Source: Bacillus sp. J37 (lineage in GTDB: Bacteria; Bacillota; Bacilli; Bacillales; Bacillaceae). Taken from it: a DNA stretch of 64,000 bases. A program made the position numbers and the translations under genes. The DNA lies in assembly GCF_000518865.1 (NCBI RefSeq), contig NZ_JAEK01000014.1:49323-113322 (forward strand). The letters run 5' to 3'. Numbering within the stretch: position 1 is the first letter of the stretch; every line of letters starts with the position of its first letter. Of this stretch, positions 1-9,071 are shown piece after piece. The notes under the pieces are model-generated. The model made no database searches, was not told where the DNA came from, and saw nothing but the letters and a program-made list of their open reading frames with translations.

Positions 1-20
1 AATCCAATAGCATCCATCGG

Positions 21-60
21 AAAATGAGCCAACTATGGTAGTTAGCTCATTTTCTTTTCT
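21..60. terminator. Hairpin terminator at left edge
   Basis: A 15-bp stem with a 3-nt loop (21-53) is followed on the plus strand by a T-rich run. It lies just past the stop of the minus-strand PhoH gene. Read on the minus strand, its one mismatch becomes a G:U pair, so it may serve both strands. Confidence 0.65.
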
Positions 61-88
61 TTTATTCTTTTACTAGAAAAGATAGCCA

Positions 89-1417
89 TCAGAGCAAATC
101 TGCTGCTAATTGAGCTAACCCTGAGCGCTCACCCTTCACTAATTTTACATGTCCTGCAATTGGTTGATCTTTGAATTTTTCCACCACATAGGTTAGCCCA
201 TTGTTATATTCGTCTAAATACGGATGGTCTATTTGCTCCGGATCTCCCATTAAAACAATTTTACTACGTTCCCCTACCCGAGTTAAGATTGTCTTCACTT
301 CGTGTTTTGTTAAATTTTGAGCTTCATCAATAATTATGATTTGGTCAGGAATACTTCTTCCCCTTATATAGGTTAATGCCTCTACTTCGATAGACCCCAT
401 ACCTGCCAAAATGGCATCTAGTTCACCCGGTTTTTTCGTATTAAAAAGATATTCTAAATTATCAAATATAGGTTGCATCCAAGGCCTGAGCTTTTCCTCT
501 TTTTCTCCGGGAAGAAAACCTATATCTTTGCCGACTGGAACAATAGGCCGGGCAACAAGCAACTTTTTATATGTGCCTAAATCTTCTGTTTGCATAAGTC
601 CGGCCGCTAAAGCAAGCAATGTTTTCCCGGTACCGGCTTTTCCAATTAAAGTGACTAAAGGCAAGTCCGTTCTTAGCAAAAGTTCCAATGCCATTGTTTG
701 CTGAACATTCCTGGGTCTTATCCCCCAAATATGATCATGGTCAAAAACCAGACGCTGAATTTTTTTCCCTGTATGATCTACCTTTCCAATTGCTGATGAA
801 GATCCACCTAAAGCATCTTTCATAATGACAAACTGATTGGGATAGAAAGGATGATTTGTAATTTCAGATAAAATTAATTCATTTTTTTCGTAAAATCGAT
901 TTAAATTTTCCCCACTTATATATAAGTCAAGAAAACCTGAATAAATATGATCAATCTCAACCACTCGATCACTTAGAAAATCCTCGGCTATTAATCCAAT
1001 AGCATCCGCTTTGACTCGTACCAGCGTATCTTTACTAACTAAAATGACTGTTCGTCCATCTTCCTTCGTTTGCTCCTCTAACGACAAGTTCTTTGCTACA
1101 GCTAAAATTCGGTTATCATTCGTTTTCTCAACAAAAATCTCTTGCAACTGATGAAATGACCGATGGTTAAGTTCTATTCTTAATGAGCCACCATTCGTCA
1201 ATGGGATCTTTTCATGTAATTTCCCTGTTTCTCTAAGTTGATCAATCAGTTTTGAAACTTGTCTAGCGTTTCTTCCAATTTCATCCATATAGCGTTTTTT
1301 TGAATCCACCTCTTCCAAAACGACTGCTGGAATAACAACCTCATTTTCCTCAAATGAAAAAATGGAATTCGGATCTTGCAATAATACATTTGTGTCTAGA
1401 ACATAAATCTTCCTCAA
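89..1417 (-). CDS. ylaK: PIN-PhoH ATPase (YlaK, PhoH2 type)
   Basis: 442 residues. The N-terminal PIN nuclease domain (about 1-135) begins YVLDTNVLLQDP, with acidic residues expected for metal binding. The C-terminal PhoH ATPase domain (about 235-440) has Walker A GKAGTGKT and Walker B IIIIDEAQN. This PIN plus PhoH layout is the PhoH2 family, in which members studied in other bacteria unwind and cleave RNA. The start is TTG, chosen because AGGAGG lies 7 nt upstream. It is the last gene of the yla block and is transcribed away from ylaJ. The identity as YlaK comes from length, domains and gene order. The physiological target is unknown. Confidence 0.93.
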   Translation of the reverse strand: MRKIYVLDTNVLLQDPNSIFSFEENEVVIPAVVLEEVDSKKRYMDEIGRNARQVSKLIDQLRETGKLHEKIPLTNGGSLRIELNHRSFHQLQEIFVEKTNDNRILAVAKNLSLEEQTKEDGRTVILVSKDTLVRVKADAIGLIAEDFLSDRVVEIDHIYSGFLDLYISGENLNRFYEKNELILSEITNHPFYPNQFVIMKDALGGSSSAIGKVDHTGKKIQRLVFDHDHIWGIRPRNVQQTMALELLLRTDLPLVTLIGKAGTGKTLLALAAGLMQTEDLGTYKKLLVARPIVPVGKDIGFLPGEKEEKLRPWMQPIFDNLEYLFNTKKPGELDAILAGMGSIEVEALTYIRGRSIPDQIIIIDEAQNLTKHEVKTILTRVGERSKIVLMGDPEQIDHPYLDEYNNGLTYVVEKFKDQPIAGHVKLVKGERSGLAQLAADLL

Positions 1418-1693
1418 ACCTCCGCCTCCTACTCCGTTGCTATTTTTTTATGGAGTGAAACAATTAGGGTGAAAAAAGTCAAGCTGTGAATGAAGCGTTG
1501 CTAAAATATATGAAAGAATGAATAAAGATAGAAGGTTTATTAGACAATAAAAATTAAAAAGCAGGAAAAAACCTCTTTCAGCACTTTCATATTGTTCATT
1601 CTAGAAACAAAAGTGTTATTTCAAAAAGATTCCTGCAAGACTTAACACCATATTCTACTATTTAGTTCTTCATTAGAATAAAGGAGAGATGAC

Positions 1694-2296
1694 ATGAAAT
1701 TTTTACTTACGATATTGTTAATTTTAACCCTGGCCGGATGTACAGCTAATCAAGGTGCTCCAAAAACAGATCAGGAAAAAGATAATGGCAGCGAACCGAT
1801 TAACGTTAAAAACAGTGTAGAAGAACATGTAGATCGTAAGTCCGGGCAGGAAATTTCAAAACATCTTGTTGACCTTGCAAATGAAATTCCTGAAGTAAAT
1901 GATGCGACTGCTGTAGTTCTGGGACCATATGCCGTAGTAGGCATAGATGTTAATTCCAAACTGGATCGTAATAAAGTGGAGACAATTAAATATACAGTTG
2001 CAGAGAGTCTTATGCATGATCCATATGGCGCTAGAGCAATTGTTATCGCTGATGCTGATACAAACGTTAGATTACGTGAAATGGCCAACGATATACAAGA
2101 AGGGCGGCCGATTGTTGGAATACTTGATGAATTAGCCGCTATTGTCGGCAGAATCGTACCGGAAATACCAAGTGAGATTCTTGATAATCAACAAAAACAA
2201 CCTACCAACCAAAATAATGATCAGTTAAATGAAGAAGAACAACAAAAATTGGAAAAAGAACAACAAGATCAATCCAACAATCACCTAAATAAGTAA
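1694..2296 (+). CDS. ylaJ: Sporulation lipoprotein YhcN/YlaJ family
   Basis: 200 residues. A lipoprotein signal peptide ends in the lipobox LAGC (Cys at about residue 16), so the protein should be lipid-anchored outside the membrane. A YhcN/YlaJ domain follows (about 40-150), then a low-complexity Gln/Asn/Glu-rich tail (about 165-200). Members of this family are found in spore membranes and coats and influence germination or outgrowth. The RBS AAGGAGA sits 7 nt before the ATG. It is convergent with the next gene and shares a terminator with it. The function is inferred from family only. Confidence 0.9.
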   Translation: MKFLLTILLILTLAGCTANQGAPKTDQEKDNGSEPINVKNSVEEHVDRKSGQEISKHLVDLANEIPEVNDATAVVLGPYAVVGIDVNSKLDRNKVETIKYTVAESLMHDPYGARAIVIADADTNVRLREMANDIQEGRPIVGILDELAAIVGRIVPEIPSEILDNQQKQPTNQNNDQLNEEEQQKLEKEQQDQSNNHLNK

Positions 2297-2300
2297 ACGA

Positions 2301-2391
2301 TAAAAAAGACTGCCTATTCGCTATCCTAAGACCTTTTATCATCCATTGGTAAAGTGATCTCTTGATGGTGAATCATATGGCAGTCTTTGTT
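2301..2391. terminator. Shared terminator, ylaJ / flavin-barrel gene
   Basis: AAAAGACTGCC and GGCAGTCTTT form a stem around a large loop, with a T-rich tail on the plus side and a run of A on the left. It separates two convergent genes. Confidence 0.6.
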
Positions 2392-2850
2392 TTATATATA
2401 ATTCTTCAATGCATCTAATACTTGTTTATCAAGTTTTGCAGCTGCTTTTTCATCATATGTTTTTTCATATTGGGGTACGGTCGAAATTTTCGAACCATAG
2501 AACATAACATCTCTTACTTCTACAATAGATAGTTCTACCAATACTAGTTTTAATGGAACATTCTTTAATTTTTCATTATTTAGATGTGCATTTCCATTAA
2601 TGGAGTATGTTGATTCGTTAGCAATTAAAGTTAAAACAACAGCAGGATGTTTCTTTATATTCTCAACAATTCTTGACTTTTGATCTATCGCAATTAATAT
2701 ACGATTTTGATCTGGTGCAAATACCCATGATATTGCACTTACATTTGGTGAGCCTGTTTCATGATCGATTGTAGATATTGTTACAAAACGTTCATTTTGT
2801 AACTCCTGAAATAATGGATCGATGAGTGCTGTTTCTACTCTATTTGCCAT
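2392..2850 (-). CDS. Pyridoxamine 5'-phosphate oxidase-like split-barrel protein
   Basis: 152 residues from the ATG at 2850, which has GGAAGGG about 8 nt upstream. An in-frame extension reaching 2970 has no RBS and reads through the intergenic region, so it was not used. The sequence matches the PNPOx-like flavin-binding split barrel: FVTISTID, then PNVSAISWVF, ILIAIDQKSRIVENI and PAVVLTLIA are the usual beta strands near the FMN phosphate. Substrate and flavin use are unknown. It sits between ylaI and ylaJ and is absent from that spot in B. subtilis as far as I recall, so it is probably a lineage-specific insertion. Confidence 0.82.
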   Translation of the reverse strand: MANRVETALIDPLFQELQNERFVTISTIDHETGSPNVSAISWVFAPDQNRILIAIDQKSRIVENIKKHPAVVLTLIANESTYSINGNAHLNNEKLKNVPLKLVLVELSIVEVRDVMFYGSKISTVPQYEKTYDEKAAAKLDKQVLDALKNYI

Positions 2851-3042
2851 TTCAACCCTTCCTTTCCACTTTATACAAATATCATACCTGTTTTTTTCAC
2901 TTTTTCCAACAAAATATATACAGCTAAATCTTTTCATCTTTCTATGGTATAATAATTTTTGTCTAACCAACCAACAAAAAGGATTCCCTTATCTACATTC
3001 ATACGGAAACAAACAAGGCAGATTATCTAATAGAGGTGTTTT

Positions 3043-3243
3043 ATGAAAGTGAAATGTGTTATATGTGACCTTGTAGAATCAATAGTAGATGAAACTTTAG
3101 TCGCAAAAAGATTAAGAAATCGCCCCATTCATACATATATGTGTACTGCATGCCAAGATCGAATTACAGAGAAAACAAAAGCCAGAGTGGCAACGGGGAA
3201 GTTTCGCTTTTACCGTGATAAAAAGAATGACGACAATTGGTAA
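3043..3243 (+). CDS. ylaI: YlaI family zinc-ribbon protein
   Basis: 66 residues with two CxxC motifs, CVIC at about 5-8 and CTAC at about 34-37, typical of a small zinc ribbon. The basic C-terminal part (KTKARVATGKFRFYRDKK) could contact nucleic acid. The match to the YlaI family rests on the motifs, the length and its position beside ylaH and ylaJ. GAGGTG precedes the ATG by about 6 nt. The function is not known. Confidence 0.85.
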   Translation: MKVKCVICDLVESIVDETLVAKRLRNRPIHTYMCTACQDRITEKTKARVATGKFRFYRDKKNDDNW

Positions 3244-3300
3244 GAATTCAATTTGAATTCTTTGAGGATTCATACGGGTTGCTTTACTCAGTTATCTATT

Positions 3301-3353
3301 AAAAAGAGTAAGACCAGGTTTTGATTGAAAAACCTGGTCTTACTCTTTTTAAA
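3301..3353. terminator. Strong bidirectional terminator, ylaI / ylaH
   Basis: A 22-bp stem (AAAAAGAGTAAGACC arm) with a short loop is flanked by A and T runs, so it can end both convergent transcripts. It finishes directly beside the ylaH stop codon. Confidence 0.88.
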
Positions 3354-3354
3354 A

Positions 3355-3672
3355 TTAACGAACATCTTCTGTCTCTTGATTTTTAGATTGATGAAGACGG
3401 ATCTTGTAGATAATTAGGATTAGAGCTGCTACTACCAATCCTTCTGCAACAGGTAAAAAGATTCCTAAAAATGTCAGTACTGTACAGCCAAGCGCTAAGA
3501 ATGTATATATAACAGCTGACTTTAATATCGGTAATTTTTTAGCAAATCCCAGCTTATAAACTAAAATTGATAGAAACAAAATTGTCAAGTACAACATCCA
3601 CATTCCTACCTCTGGATGATCAATTACACGATATAAGCTTGGAAAAAAAGACAATCTTTCTGAAACATCCAT
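3355..3672 (-). CDS. ylaH: YlaH-like membrane protein
   Basis: 105 residues from the ATG at 3672, preceded by AGGAGG at 8 nt. A longer in-frame reading to 3765 runs into a repeated non-coding element and was rejected. Three hydrophobic segments are visible (about 25-45, 50-70 and 72-92), followed by a short charged tail. It belongs to the YlaH family by position and length. The role is unknown. The leader between typA and this gene contains repeat copy A. Confidence 0.85.
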   Translation of the reverse strand: MDVSERLSFFPSLYRVIDHPEVGMWMLYLTILFLSILVYKLGFAKKLPILKSAVIYTFLALGCTVLTFLGIFLPVAEGLVVAALILIIYKIRLHQSKNQETEDVR

Positions 3673-3689
3673 CACCTTGTCCTCCTTTA

Positions 3690-3828
3690 AAATAAAAGTG
3701 TAAGGCACTAAGTATTCGGCGATACGCATTAGGCGAATAGGAATAGAAGGTGTACCTAGCTTCAATTCCTATATGACTAGACTCCAGAGCAGATATTGCC
3801 TGGAGCCAGACACCAAAACTACGTACAA
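3690..3828. repeat. Dispersed Bacillus repeat element, copy A
   Basis: Non-coding sequence opens AAAAGTGTAAGGCAC, has a central imperfect hairpin (GGAATAGAAGG and the complementary half CTTCAATTCC), and ends near GCCTGGAGCCAGACACC. The same plan recurs at 63516-63642 and, without the centre, at 24168-24225. Many Bacillus genomes carry intergenic elements with this GGCGC...CCTGGAGCTAGACACC ending. This copy lies in the leader of ylaH. Confidence 0.65.
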
Positions 3829-3858
3829 AATTTCATACATTATTACACCTTAAAGAAA

Positions 3859-3902
3859 TAGGCTGATTCAAAACCAAAGAATCCTCCAGTAGAATCAGCC
3901 TA
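3859..3902 (-). terminator. typA terminator region
   Basis: TAGGCTGATTC pairs with GAATCAGCCTA across a 22-nt loop. In minus orientation it is followed by a moderately U-rich stretch. Confidence 0.55.
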
Positions 3903-3916
3903 ATTACTTCTAATTA

Positions 3917-5758
3917 TTAAATCCCAGCTAATTTCTTTTTCTTAGCTGCTTTTTCACGTTCATTTTTATCAAGAATTTTCTTTCTTAATCGAATGGATTC
4001 CGGAGTTAGTTCACAATATTCATCATCATTTAAATACTCTAATGCTTCTTCCAATGACATAATACGTGGTTTTTTCATCGTACTCGTTTGATCTTTTGTG
4101 GCAGAACGGATATTTGTCTGTTGTTTCATTTTACAAATATTAACGACTAGATCATTTTCACGAGTATGTTCTCCCACGATCATTCCCTCGTATACATCAA
4201 CACCAGCTTCAACAAAAATGATTCCTCGGTCTTCAACACCTTGGATACCGTATGTTGTTGATTTTCCATTTTCCATTGAAACAAGTACACCTTGGCGACG
4301 ACCGCCAACTTTACCTGGTTGCATAGGTTGGTAGCTATCAAAAGTGTGGTTGATAATACCAAAACCACGAGTTAAAGACATAAACTCTGTAGAATAACCA
4401 ATTAAGCCACGTGCAGGAACATTAAAGATTAAACGAACTTGACCATTACCGTTATTGATCATATCAATCATTTCACCTTTACGTGCTCCAATCGATTCCA
4501 TCACACCACCTGTGTGTTCTTCAGGGACATCAATTTGTACTCGCTCAACAGGTTCACATCTTACACCGTCGATTTCCTTAACGATAACTTCCGGCTTCGA
4601 TACCTGTAATTCGTAGCCCTCTCGGCGCATATTTTCAATTAAAATTGAAAGATGTAGCTCCCCACGGCCTGAAACAACCCAAGCATCTGGAGAATCAGTT
4701 GGATCAACTCGTAAACTTACATCAGTTTGAAGCTGAGATAATAAACGTTCCTCTATTTTACGAGCAGTAACAAACTTACCCTCACGACCAGCAAATGGAC
4801 TGTTGTTAACAGCAAATGTCATTTGTAAAGTTGGTTCATCAATACGTAAAATCGGAAGAGCTTCTTGATGTTCAACCGGACAAACTGTTTCACCGACATT
4901 AATATCTTCCATACCAGATACAGCTACCAGATCTCCTGCAATAGCTTGTTCAACTTCAACACGCTTTAATCCTTGGAAACCGAATATTTTTGAAACACGG
5001 AAGTTTTTGATTGATCCATCAACTTTCATAAGTGATACTTGTTGTCCTACTTTCATTGTTCCACGGAACACACGGCCAATTCCAATACGACCTACATAAT
5101 CATTGTAGTCCAGTAAAGCTACTTGGAATTGAAGAGGCTCCTCTTGGTTGTCTATAGGTGCAGGAATGTGATCAACAATAGCATCGAATAAAGAAGCCAT
5201 ATTTTCCTCTTGATCAGCCGGATCCGGGCTTGTGCTAGCTGTACCATTTATTGCAGAAGCAAACACTACCGGGAATTCTAATTGTTCTTCATTCGCATCA
5301 AGTTCAATAAATAAATCCAACACTTCATCAACTACTTCTGATGGACGAGCAAAGTCACGGTCAATCTTATTGACTACAACAATTGGTGTTAAATTTTGTT
5401 CCAATGCTTTCTTCAATACGAATCTTGTTTGTGGCATACAGCCTTCATATGCATCAACAACAAGCAAAACACCATCAACCATTTTCATGATACGTTCTAC
5501 TTCTCCACCGAAGTCAGCGTGTCCAGGAGTATCCATGATATTGATACGTGTGTCTTTATAATTAATTGCAGTATTTTTTGCTAAGATTGTAATTCCACGT
5601 TCTCTCTCAATATCATTTGAGTCCATTGCACGCTCAGCAACTTGTTCATTTGTACGAAAAGTACCAGATTGATGTAACAATTGGTCAACCAAAGTTGTTT
5701 TCCCATGGTCAACGTGGGCAATAATAGCAATGTTGCGAATATCATTTCGAAGTTTCAC
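3917..5758 (-). CDS. typA: Translational GTPase TypA/BipA
   Basis: 613 residues, full length for the family. G1 AHVDHGKTTL, G2 region RERGITI, G3 DTPGHADFGGE and G4 NKID are all present. Domain II, the EF-G-like domains and the BipA-specific C-terminal domain follow (MSLTRGFGI, then a basic C-terminus KKKKLAGI). TypA binds the 70S ribosome and supports 50S assembly and growth under cold or stress. The start is GTG at 5758, with AGGAG upstream. It is transcribed alone, with its own terminator and a divergent promoter region shared with ylaF. Equivalent to B. subtilis YlaG. Confidence 0.97.
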   Translation of the reverse strand: MKLRNDIRNIAIIAHVDHGKTTLVDQLLHQSGTFRTNEQVAERAMDSNDIERERGITILAKNTAINYKDTRINIMDTPGHADFGGEVERIMKMVDGVLLVVDAYEGCMPQTRFVLKKALEQNLTPIVVVNKIDRDFARPSEVVDEVLDLFIELDANEEQLEFPVVFASAINGTASTSPDPADQEENMASLFDAIVDHIPAPIDNQEEPLQFQVALLDYNDYVGRIGIGRVFRGTMKVGQQVSLMKVDGSIKNFRVSKIFGFQGLKRVEVEQAIAGDLVAVSGMEDINVGETVCPVEHQEALPILRIDEPTLQMTFAVNNSPFAGREGKFVTARKIEERLLSQLQTDVSLRVDPTDSPDAWVVSGRGELHLSILIENMRREGYELQVSKPEVIVKEIDGVRCEPVERVQIDVPEEHTGGVMESIGARKGEMIDMINNGNGQVRLIFNVPARGLIGYSTEFMSLTRGFGIINHTFDSYQPMQPGKVGGRRQGVLVSMENGKSTTYGIQGVEDRGIIFVEAGVDVYEGMIVGEHTRENDLVVNICKMKQQTNIRSATKDQTSTMKKPRIMSLEEALEYLNDDEYCELTPESIRLRKKILDKNEREKAAKKKKLAGI

Positions 5759-5958
5759 TATTTCATCTCCTAAAAATGTATAATAACAAGAAAAAGCAAC
5801 CTAAAGGCTATTCTTGCTGTATTCTGAGGTAATATATTCATTATTTCAAAATCACCTTCGATATTATACCATAAACAATCTAGAAAAGCTGAAAGTTTTT
5901 AAGTAAACTGTAGAAAGATGTAAAAATATCTGTTTTAAGGTTGGGAGCTGTCTGTATA

Positions 5959-6144
5959 ATGAAACCAGGAAAATGGATTTTTCTCGTATTAGCTATTTTA
6001 GCAGCTGTATGTATGGCTGGTATTGGAATTGCCATTGGCGAACGAAGCATCGCTGGGATCCTTTTAGCCATTATCGGGTTAATCGGTATAATGGCTACGG
6101 GTTTTATTTTCAAAAGAAAAATGCGCGAAAAAGGTTTAATTTAA
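5959..6144 (+). CDS. ylaF: YlaF-like small membrane protein
   Basis: 61 residues from the ATG at 5959. GGGAG lies 11 nt upstream. An upstream in-frame TTG at 5941 overlaps that site and was not used. Two transmembrane segments (about 5-25 and 30-50) end in a basic tail FKRKMREKGLI. It is assigned to YlaF (DUF5325-type) by size and by its position next to typA. The function is unknown. Confidence 0.75.
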   Translation: MKPGKWIFLVLAILAAVCMAGIGIAIGERSIAGILLAIIGLIGIMATGFIFKRKMREKGLI

Positions 6145-6183
6145 ACAAAAAGAAGGGATCAATTAGATTCCTTCTTTTTGTTT
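6143..6183. terminator. Bidirectional terminator, ylaF / GNAT gene
   Basis: AAACAAAAAGAAGG pairs with CCTTCTTTTTGTTT around a 13-nt loop that can extend the stem. The A and T runs allow termination on both strands. It overlaps the stop of the GNAT gene. Confidence 0.75.
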
Positions 6184-6649
6184 ATAGAGGTAAAACTAAT
6201 ATCATGTACTCCTTTTTTGTTCCTTCATTTTTCTCAACTTTTAATTGTTCGAATCCACATTTCCCCAAAAATTGTATCCAAGGATCCCGCTGAATTGGAC
6301 AACCCGCAAACAATACTCTATAATCCTTTTTTAATAATTCTTCCTTATACCGAGCTATTATCATCTTTCCAAAACCTTTGTGATGTTTTGAAGGATGAAT
6401 TAAGATGGTTCCAATCCAAGGCTTTTCATTCGACGGTGACCACTCAACCATGAAGCTGACACCTACATTTTTGTCAGACTCATCAGACCAGATTCTCCAC
6501 TGTCCTTTATACATAGAGTATGAAAGTAAATAAGTCTCCAGCTCGACACTCATACATTCCTCTTCCTGCCACTCCGGACTAGCATCGATTAATTCCTGAA
6601 AAAATGGGAGGTCTTTTGACTGAAGTTCCCGTGCCTTAATTTTCGTCAC
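6182..6649 (-). CDS. GNAT family N-acetyltransferase
   Basis: 155 residues. The acetyl-CoA binding region of the GNAT fold is recognisable as ILIHPSKHHKGFGKMII (about 83-100), equivalent to the family motif V..xxRxxGxG/A with a relaxed glycine pattern. A C-terminal strand and helix pair (FLGKCGFEQL) is typical of motif B. The start is GTG at 6649, in a 4-nt GTGA overlap with the end of suhB, so the two genes are translationally coupled. The acceptor substrate is unknown. The coupling hints at a shared promoter with suhB but not at a shared pathway. Confidence 0.85.
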   Translation of the reverse strand: MTKIKARELQSKDLPFFQELIDASPEWQEEECMSVELETYLLSYSMYKGQWRIWSDESDKNVGVSFMVEWSPSNEKPWIGTILIHPSKHHKGFGKMIIARYKEELLKKDYRVLFAGCPIQRDPWIQFLGKCGFEQLKVEKNEGTKKEYMILVLPL

Positions 6650-7437
6650 TTATTTAAATATTCCTCAATAATATGTTGGTGCAAATGCTTTTCACCGATA
6701 AAGAAGCTGTTTTTGGAGATTAGGTCTAGCGGCTCTCCATCTAGTGTAGACACACTACCACCTACTTCTTCAATTAAGATAATGCCCGCTGCGAAATCCC
6801 ATGGAGCCAATCTCATTGTTATGTAAGCATCTAATCTCCCTGCTGCAACATATGCACATTCAATTGCAGCGGAACCATAGGAACGTGTTCCCCGTACCTT
6901 TTTTACAATTGGGATAATAACATTATGATCAAATCGTTTATTTTCAGTTACCCAAACCGGATTTATACTTATAACAGCTTCCTCAATTTTAACTTGATCA
7001 AGCTTAGGCAGCGGCACTTCATTCATATATGCTCCATTACCCTTAAATGCATGATAAAGCTCTTCATGAACAACATCATAAATTAGTCCTATGTATCCCA
7101 CACCATCACCATAAATGCCAATTGATATTGCAAAATTACGCTGTTGGTGAACAAAATTCATCGTTCCATCAATTGGATCTATAATCCATATAACTCCATT
7201 CAGATCCGTAACCTCATCACCATAGCCTTCTTCTCCAAGAATCCGATGATCGGGGTATGTTTCTTGTATTTTGCCGATAAGAAATTGCTCTACTTCCTTA
7301 TCCATATTTGTCACCAGATCATTGGGATTTGATTTATATTGAATAGAAAGTGTTGATTCAAATGATGATCTAATGATCTCTCCGGCTTCTTTTATCCATT
7401 TTTTTGCGTGTTGATCAATTTCATGCCAATTCGTCAT
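6646..7437 (-). CDS. suhB: Inositol-1-monophosphatase family protein SuhB/YktC
   Basis: 263 residues. It carries the metal-binding signatures of the Li-sensitive phosphatase family: GEEGYGD (about 69-75), WIIDPIDGTMNF (about 88-99) and the C-terminal APWDFAAGIILIEEVGG. It is predicted to dephosphorylate inositol-1-phosphate or a related sugar phosphate with Mg2+. Position after ykzI and yktB matches B. subtilis yktC. The ATG at 7437 has AGAGGT 7 nt upstream. It is the first gene of a two-gene unit with the GNAT enzyme. Confidence 0.95.
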   Translation of the reverse strand: MTNWHEIDQHAKKWIKEAGEIIRSSFESTLSIQYKSNPNDLVTNMDKEVEQFLIGKIQETYPDHRILGEEGYGDEVTDLNGVIWIIDPIDGTMNFVHQQRNFAISIGIYGDGVGYIGLIYDVVHEELYHAFKGNGAYMNEVPLPKLDQVKIEEAVISINPVWVTENKRFDHNVIIPIVKKVRGTRSYGSAAIECAYVAAGRLDAYITMRLAPWDFAAGIILIEEVGGSVSTLDGEPLDLISKNSFFIGEKHLHQHIIEEYLNK

Positions 7438-7537
7438 TTTGCTACCTCTTTTCTATGTATCAATCCTACTTACTATTTTTAGGATACTGTAATGAATTAA
7501 CTGAAATCAAGTAAGAGTACCTTTGTCGCGCAGATAA

Positions 7538-7567
7538 AAACGAACCTATTCGCGAGGTTCGTTTGCA
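7538..7567 (-). terminator. ykzI terminator
   Basis: AAACGAACCT pairs with AGGTTCGTTT around the loop ATTCGCG. On the minus strand the stem runs straight into TTTTT, between ykzI and the suhB promoter. Confidence 0.8.
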
Positions 7568-7584
7568 GATAAACTTATCTCCAT

Positions 7585-7773
7585 CTAGGCCTGGAGCTTC
7601 ATCCACTCTTTTCTTAACTTCTCTAATTTTTGTTTACACTCTATTTTTTTCTTTTGATCTTTATTTTGCATTGCCTCATAAAGGGTGGCTAATTCGTAAT
7701 CAAGTTCGAGTCTTAACACCCCAATACGATTATTCATCATTTTCTGACCACTCGTCTTTACAATTTGTTTCAT
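7585..7773 (-). CDS. ykzI: Small charged protein, YkzI position
   Basis: 62 residues from the ATG at 7773, which has AAAGGGG about 8 nt upstream. A second upstream ATG at 7791 has a weaker site. The protein is highly charged and probably forms a single coiled coil (LELDYELATLYEAMQNKDQ followed by KLEKLRKEWMKL). It lies between yktC(suhB) and yktB, exactly where B. subtilis has ykzI, and the symbol rests on that synteny alone. The function is unknown. Confidence 0.7.
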   Translation of the reverse strand: MKQIVKTSGQKMMNNRIGVLRLELDYELATLYEAMQNKDQKKKIECKQKLEKLRKEWMKLQA

Positions 7774-8081
7774 TTTTACCGCCCCTTTCATTCTCTTGAT
7801 TTTATAAGTAATAACTAAGCGATTTCAAAGAGTCAATTTAGGTTTTTAATAGTTTTTTTATATAATATGTGTTTATAAAAAAAGTTGGAACTGCTTAGAC
7901 GAAATTGTGTATATACCTAGTAAATACCACCTAATTGAATGTTCAAAACGTCGTTTACGATTCATAAATAGATGTTATTAACAAAAGATATGAACACAAT
8001 TCATTGTGAAAAAGCCATTCATTGTTTATAATTAATAATTATTATAAAAAGAGAATTTATCTAACGAGGAGGACGCAAAAG

Positions 8082-8702
8082 ATGAGAAAATTTAATGGTT
8101 TTACTTATGAGGATTTTAATTCATTTACTATAGATGGTCTTGAAAACAGAATGGACGCTATTCGTGAGAGAATACAACCAAAATTTAAAGAACTTGGACA
8201 AGCCTTAACAGATGATCTTTCCGCCAGCCTGCAGACTGAAATGTTTTTGCATATTGCCAAGCATGCAAGGAGATCAGTTAATCCACCCAAAGACACCTGG
8301 TTAGCGATTGCCGGAAATAAACGGGGATATAAACAACATCCTCACTTTCAAGTTGGTTTATTTGATGACCATTTATTTATTTGGTTGGCCTTTATTTATG
8401 AGTTACCGAATAAAGATGGAATTGCTAAAACATTTTTAACGCATATCAATGAATTCAATAAGTTTTCTTCAAAGGATTATGTCATTTCTCTCGATCATAC
8501 AAAAAAAGATGCTAAGTCATTTGAAGAAATTGACTTAAACCGTTCTTTGGAACGTTTTAGAGATGTTAAGAAAGCAGAATTTCTTATTGGCCGCCACTTT
8601 CGAGCAGATGATCCAGTGGTTCAAAACGGTGAAAAATTATATGAAATCATCAGGAAAACCTTTGAAGAGTTAACACCATTATATAGACTTTCATTTAAGT
8701 AA
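8082..8702 (+). CDS. yktB: DUF1054 family protein YktB
   Basis: 206 residues from the ATG at 8082, placed 9 nt after GAGGAGG. A longer in-frame reading to 8022 lacks an RBS. It matches the YktB/DUF1054 family in length and in blocks such as the RSVNPPKDTWLA segment followed by HPHFQVGLF and FIWLAFIYELP. No catalytic signature is visible. It faces yktA and shares a bidirectional terminator with it. Confidence 0.88.
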   Translation: MRKFNGFTYEDFNSFTIDGLENRMDAIRERIQPKFKELGQALTDDLSASLQTEMFLHIAKHARRSVNPPKDTWLAIAGNKRGYKQHPHFQVGLFDDHLFIWLAFIYELPNKDGIAKTFLTHINEFNKFSSKDYVISLDHTKKDAKSFEEIDLNRSLERFRDVKKAEFLIGRHFRADDPVVQNGEKLYEIIRKTFEELTPLYRLSFK

Positions 8703-8759
8703 TTATTATGGTTAGATAAAAAGCAGATTTTAATGAACAATGTGATATTTTATAGAACT

Positions 8760-8796
8760 AAAAAGTCTGATCCGAAATAACGGATCAGACCTTTTT
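8760..8796. terminator. Bidirectional terminator, yktB / yktA
   Basis: GTCTGATCCG pairs perfectly with CGGATCAGAC around AAATAA (8765-8790). AAAA on the left and TTTTT on the right give a terminator on each strand. Confidence 0.9.
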
Positions 8797-8801
8797 AAGT
8801 G

Positions 8802-9071
8802 TTATGACATTCTAATTGTATGTTCATTGCTATCTTTTGCCTTTTTCATTACCTTGTATGACGAGTATCCGCTGACTTCTTCAAACTCGTTGCAAATTGT
8901 TTTTTCTTCCGCTTTACTTGGAACAATTTCTTTAAACCTTCTATAAACAGTAAGTAACTCGTTACGTACAATCCCTTTTTCATGCGCCTTTTCAATGCAT
9001 TCAAAAAACTTTACCACATCCACTATTTCATCTGTACTCCAATCAAGGGAGATAGGATATTGATAATCCAT
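8802..9071 (-). CDS. yktA: UPF0223 family protein YktA
   Basis: 89 residues. The UPF0223 pattern is clear: [19 protein letters not shown] near the start, then [20 protein letters not shown] and a C-terminal [16 protein letters not shown]. The family is restricted to Firmicutes and has no defined function. AAAGAGGT sits 7 nt before the ATG. It is divergent from speA, with a 477-bp gap between them. Confidence 0.92.
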   Translation of the reverse strand: MDYQYPISLDWSTDEIVDVVKFFECIEKAHEKGIVRNELLTVYRRFKEIVPSKAEEKTICNEFEEVSGYSSYKVMKKAKDSNEHTIRMS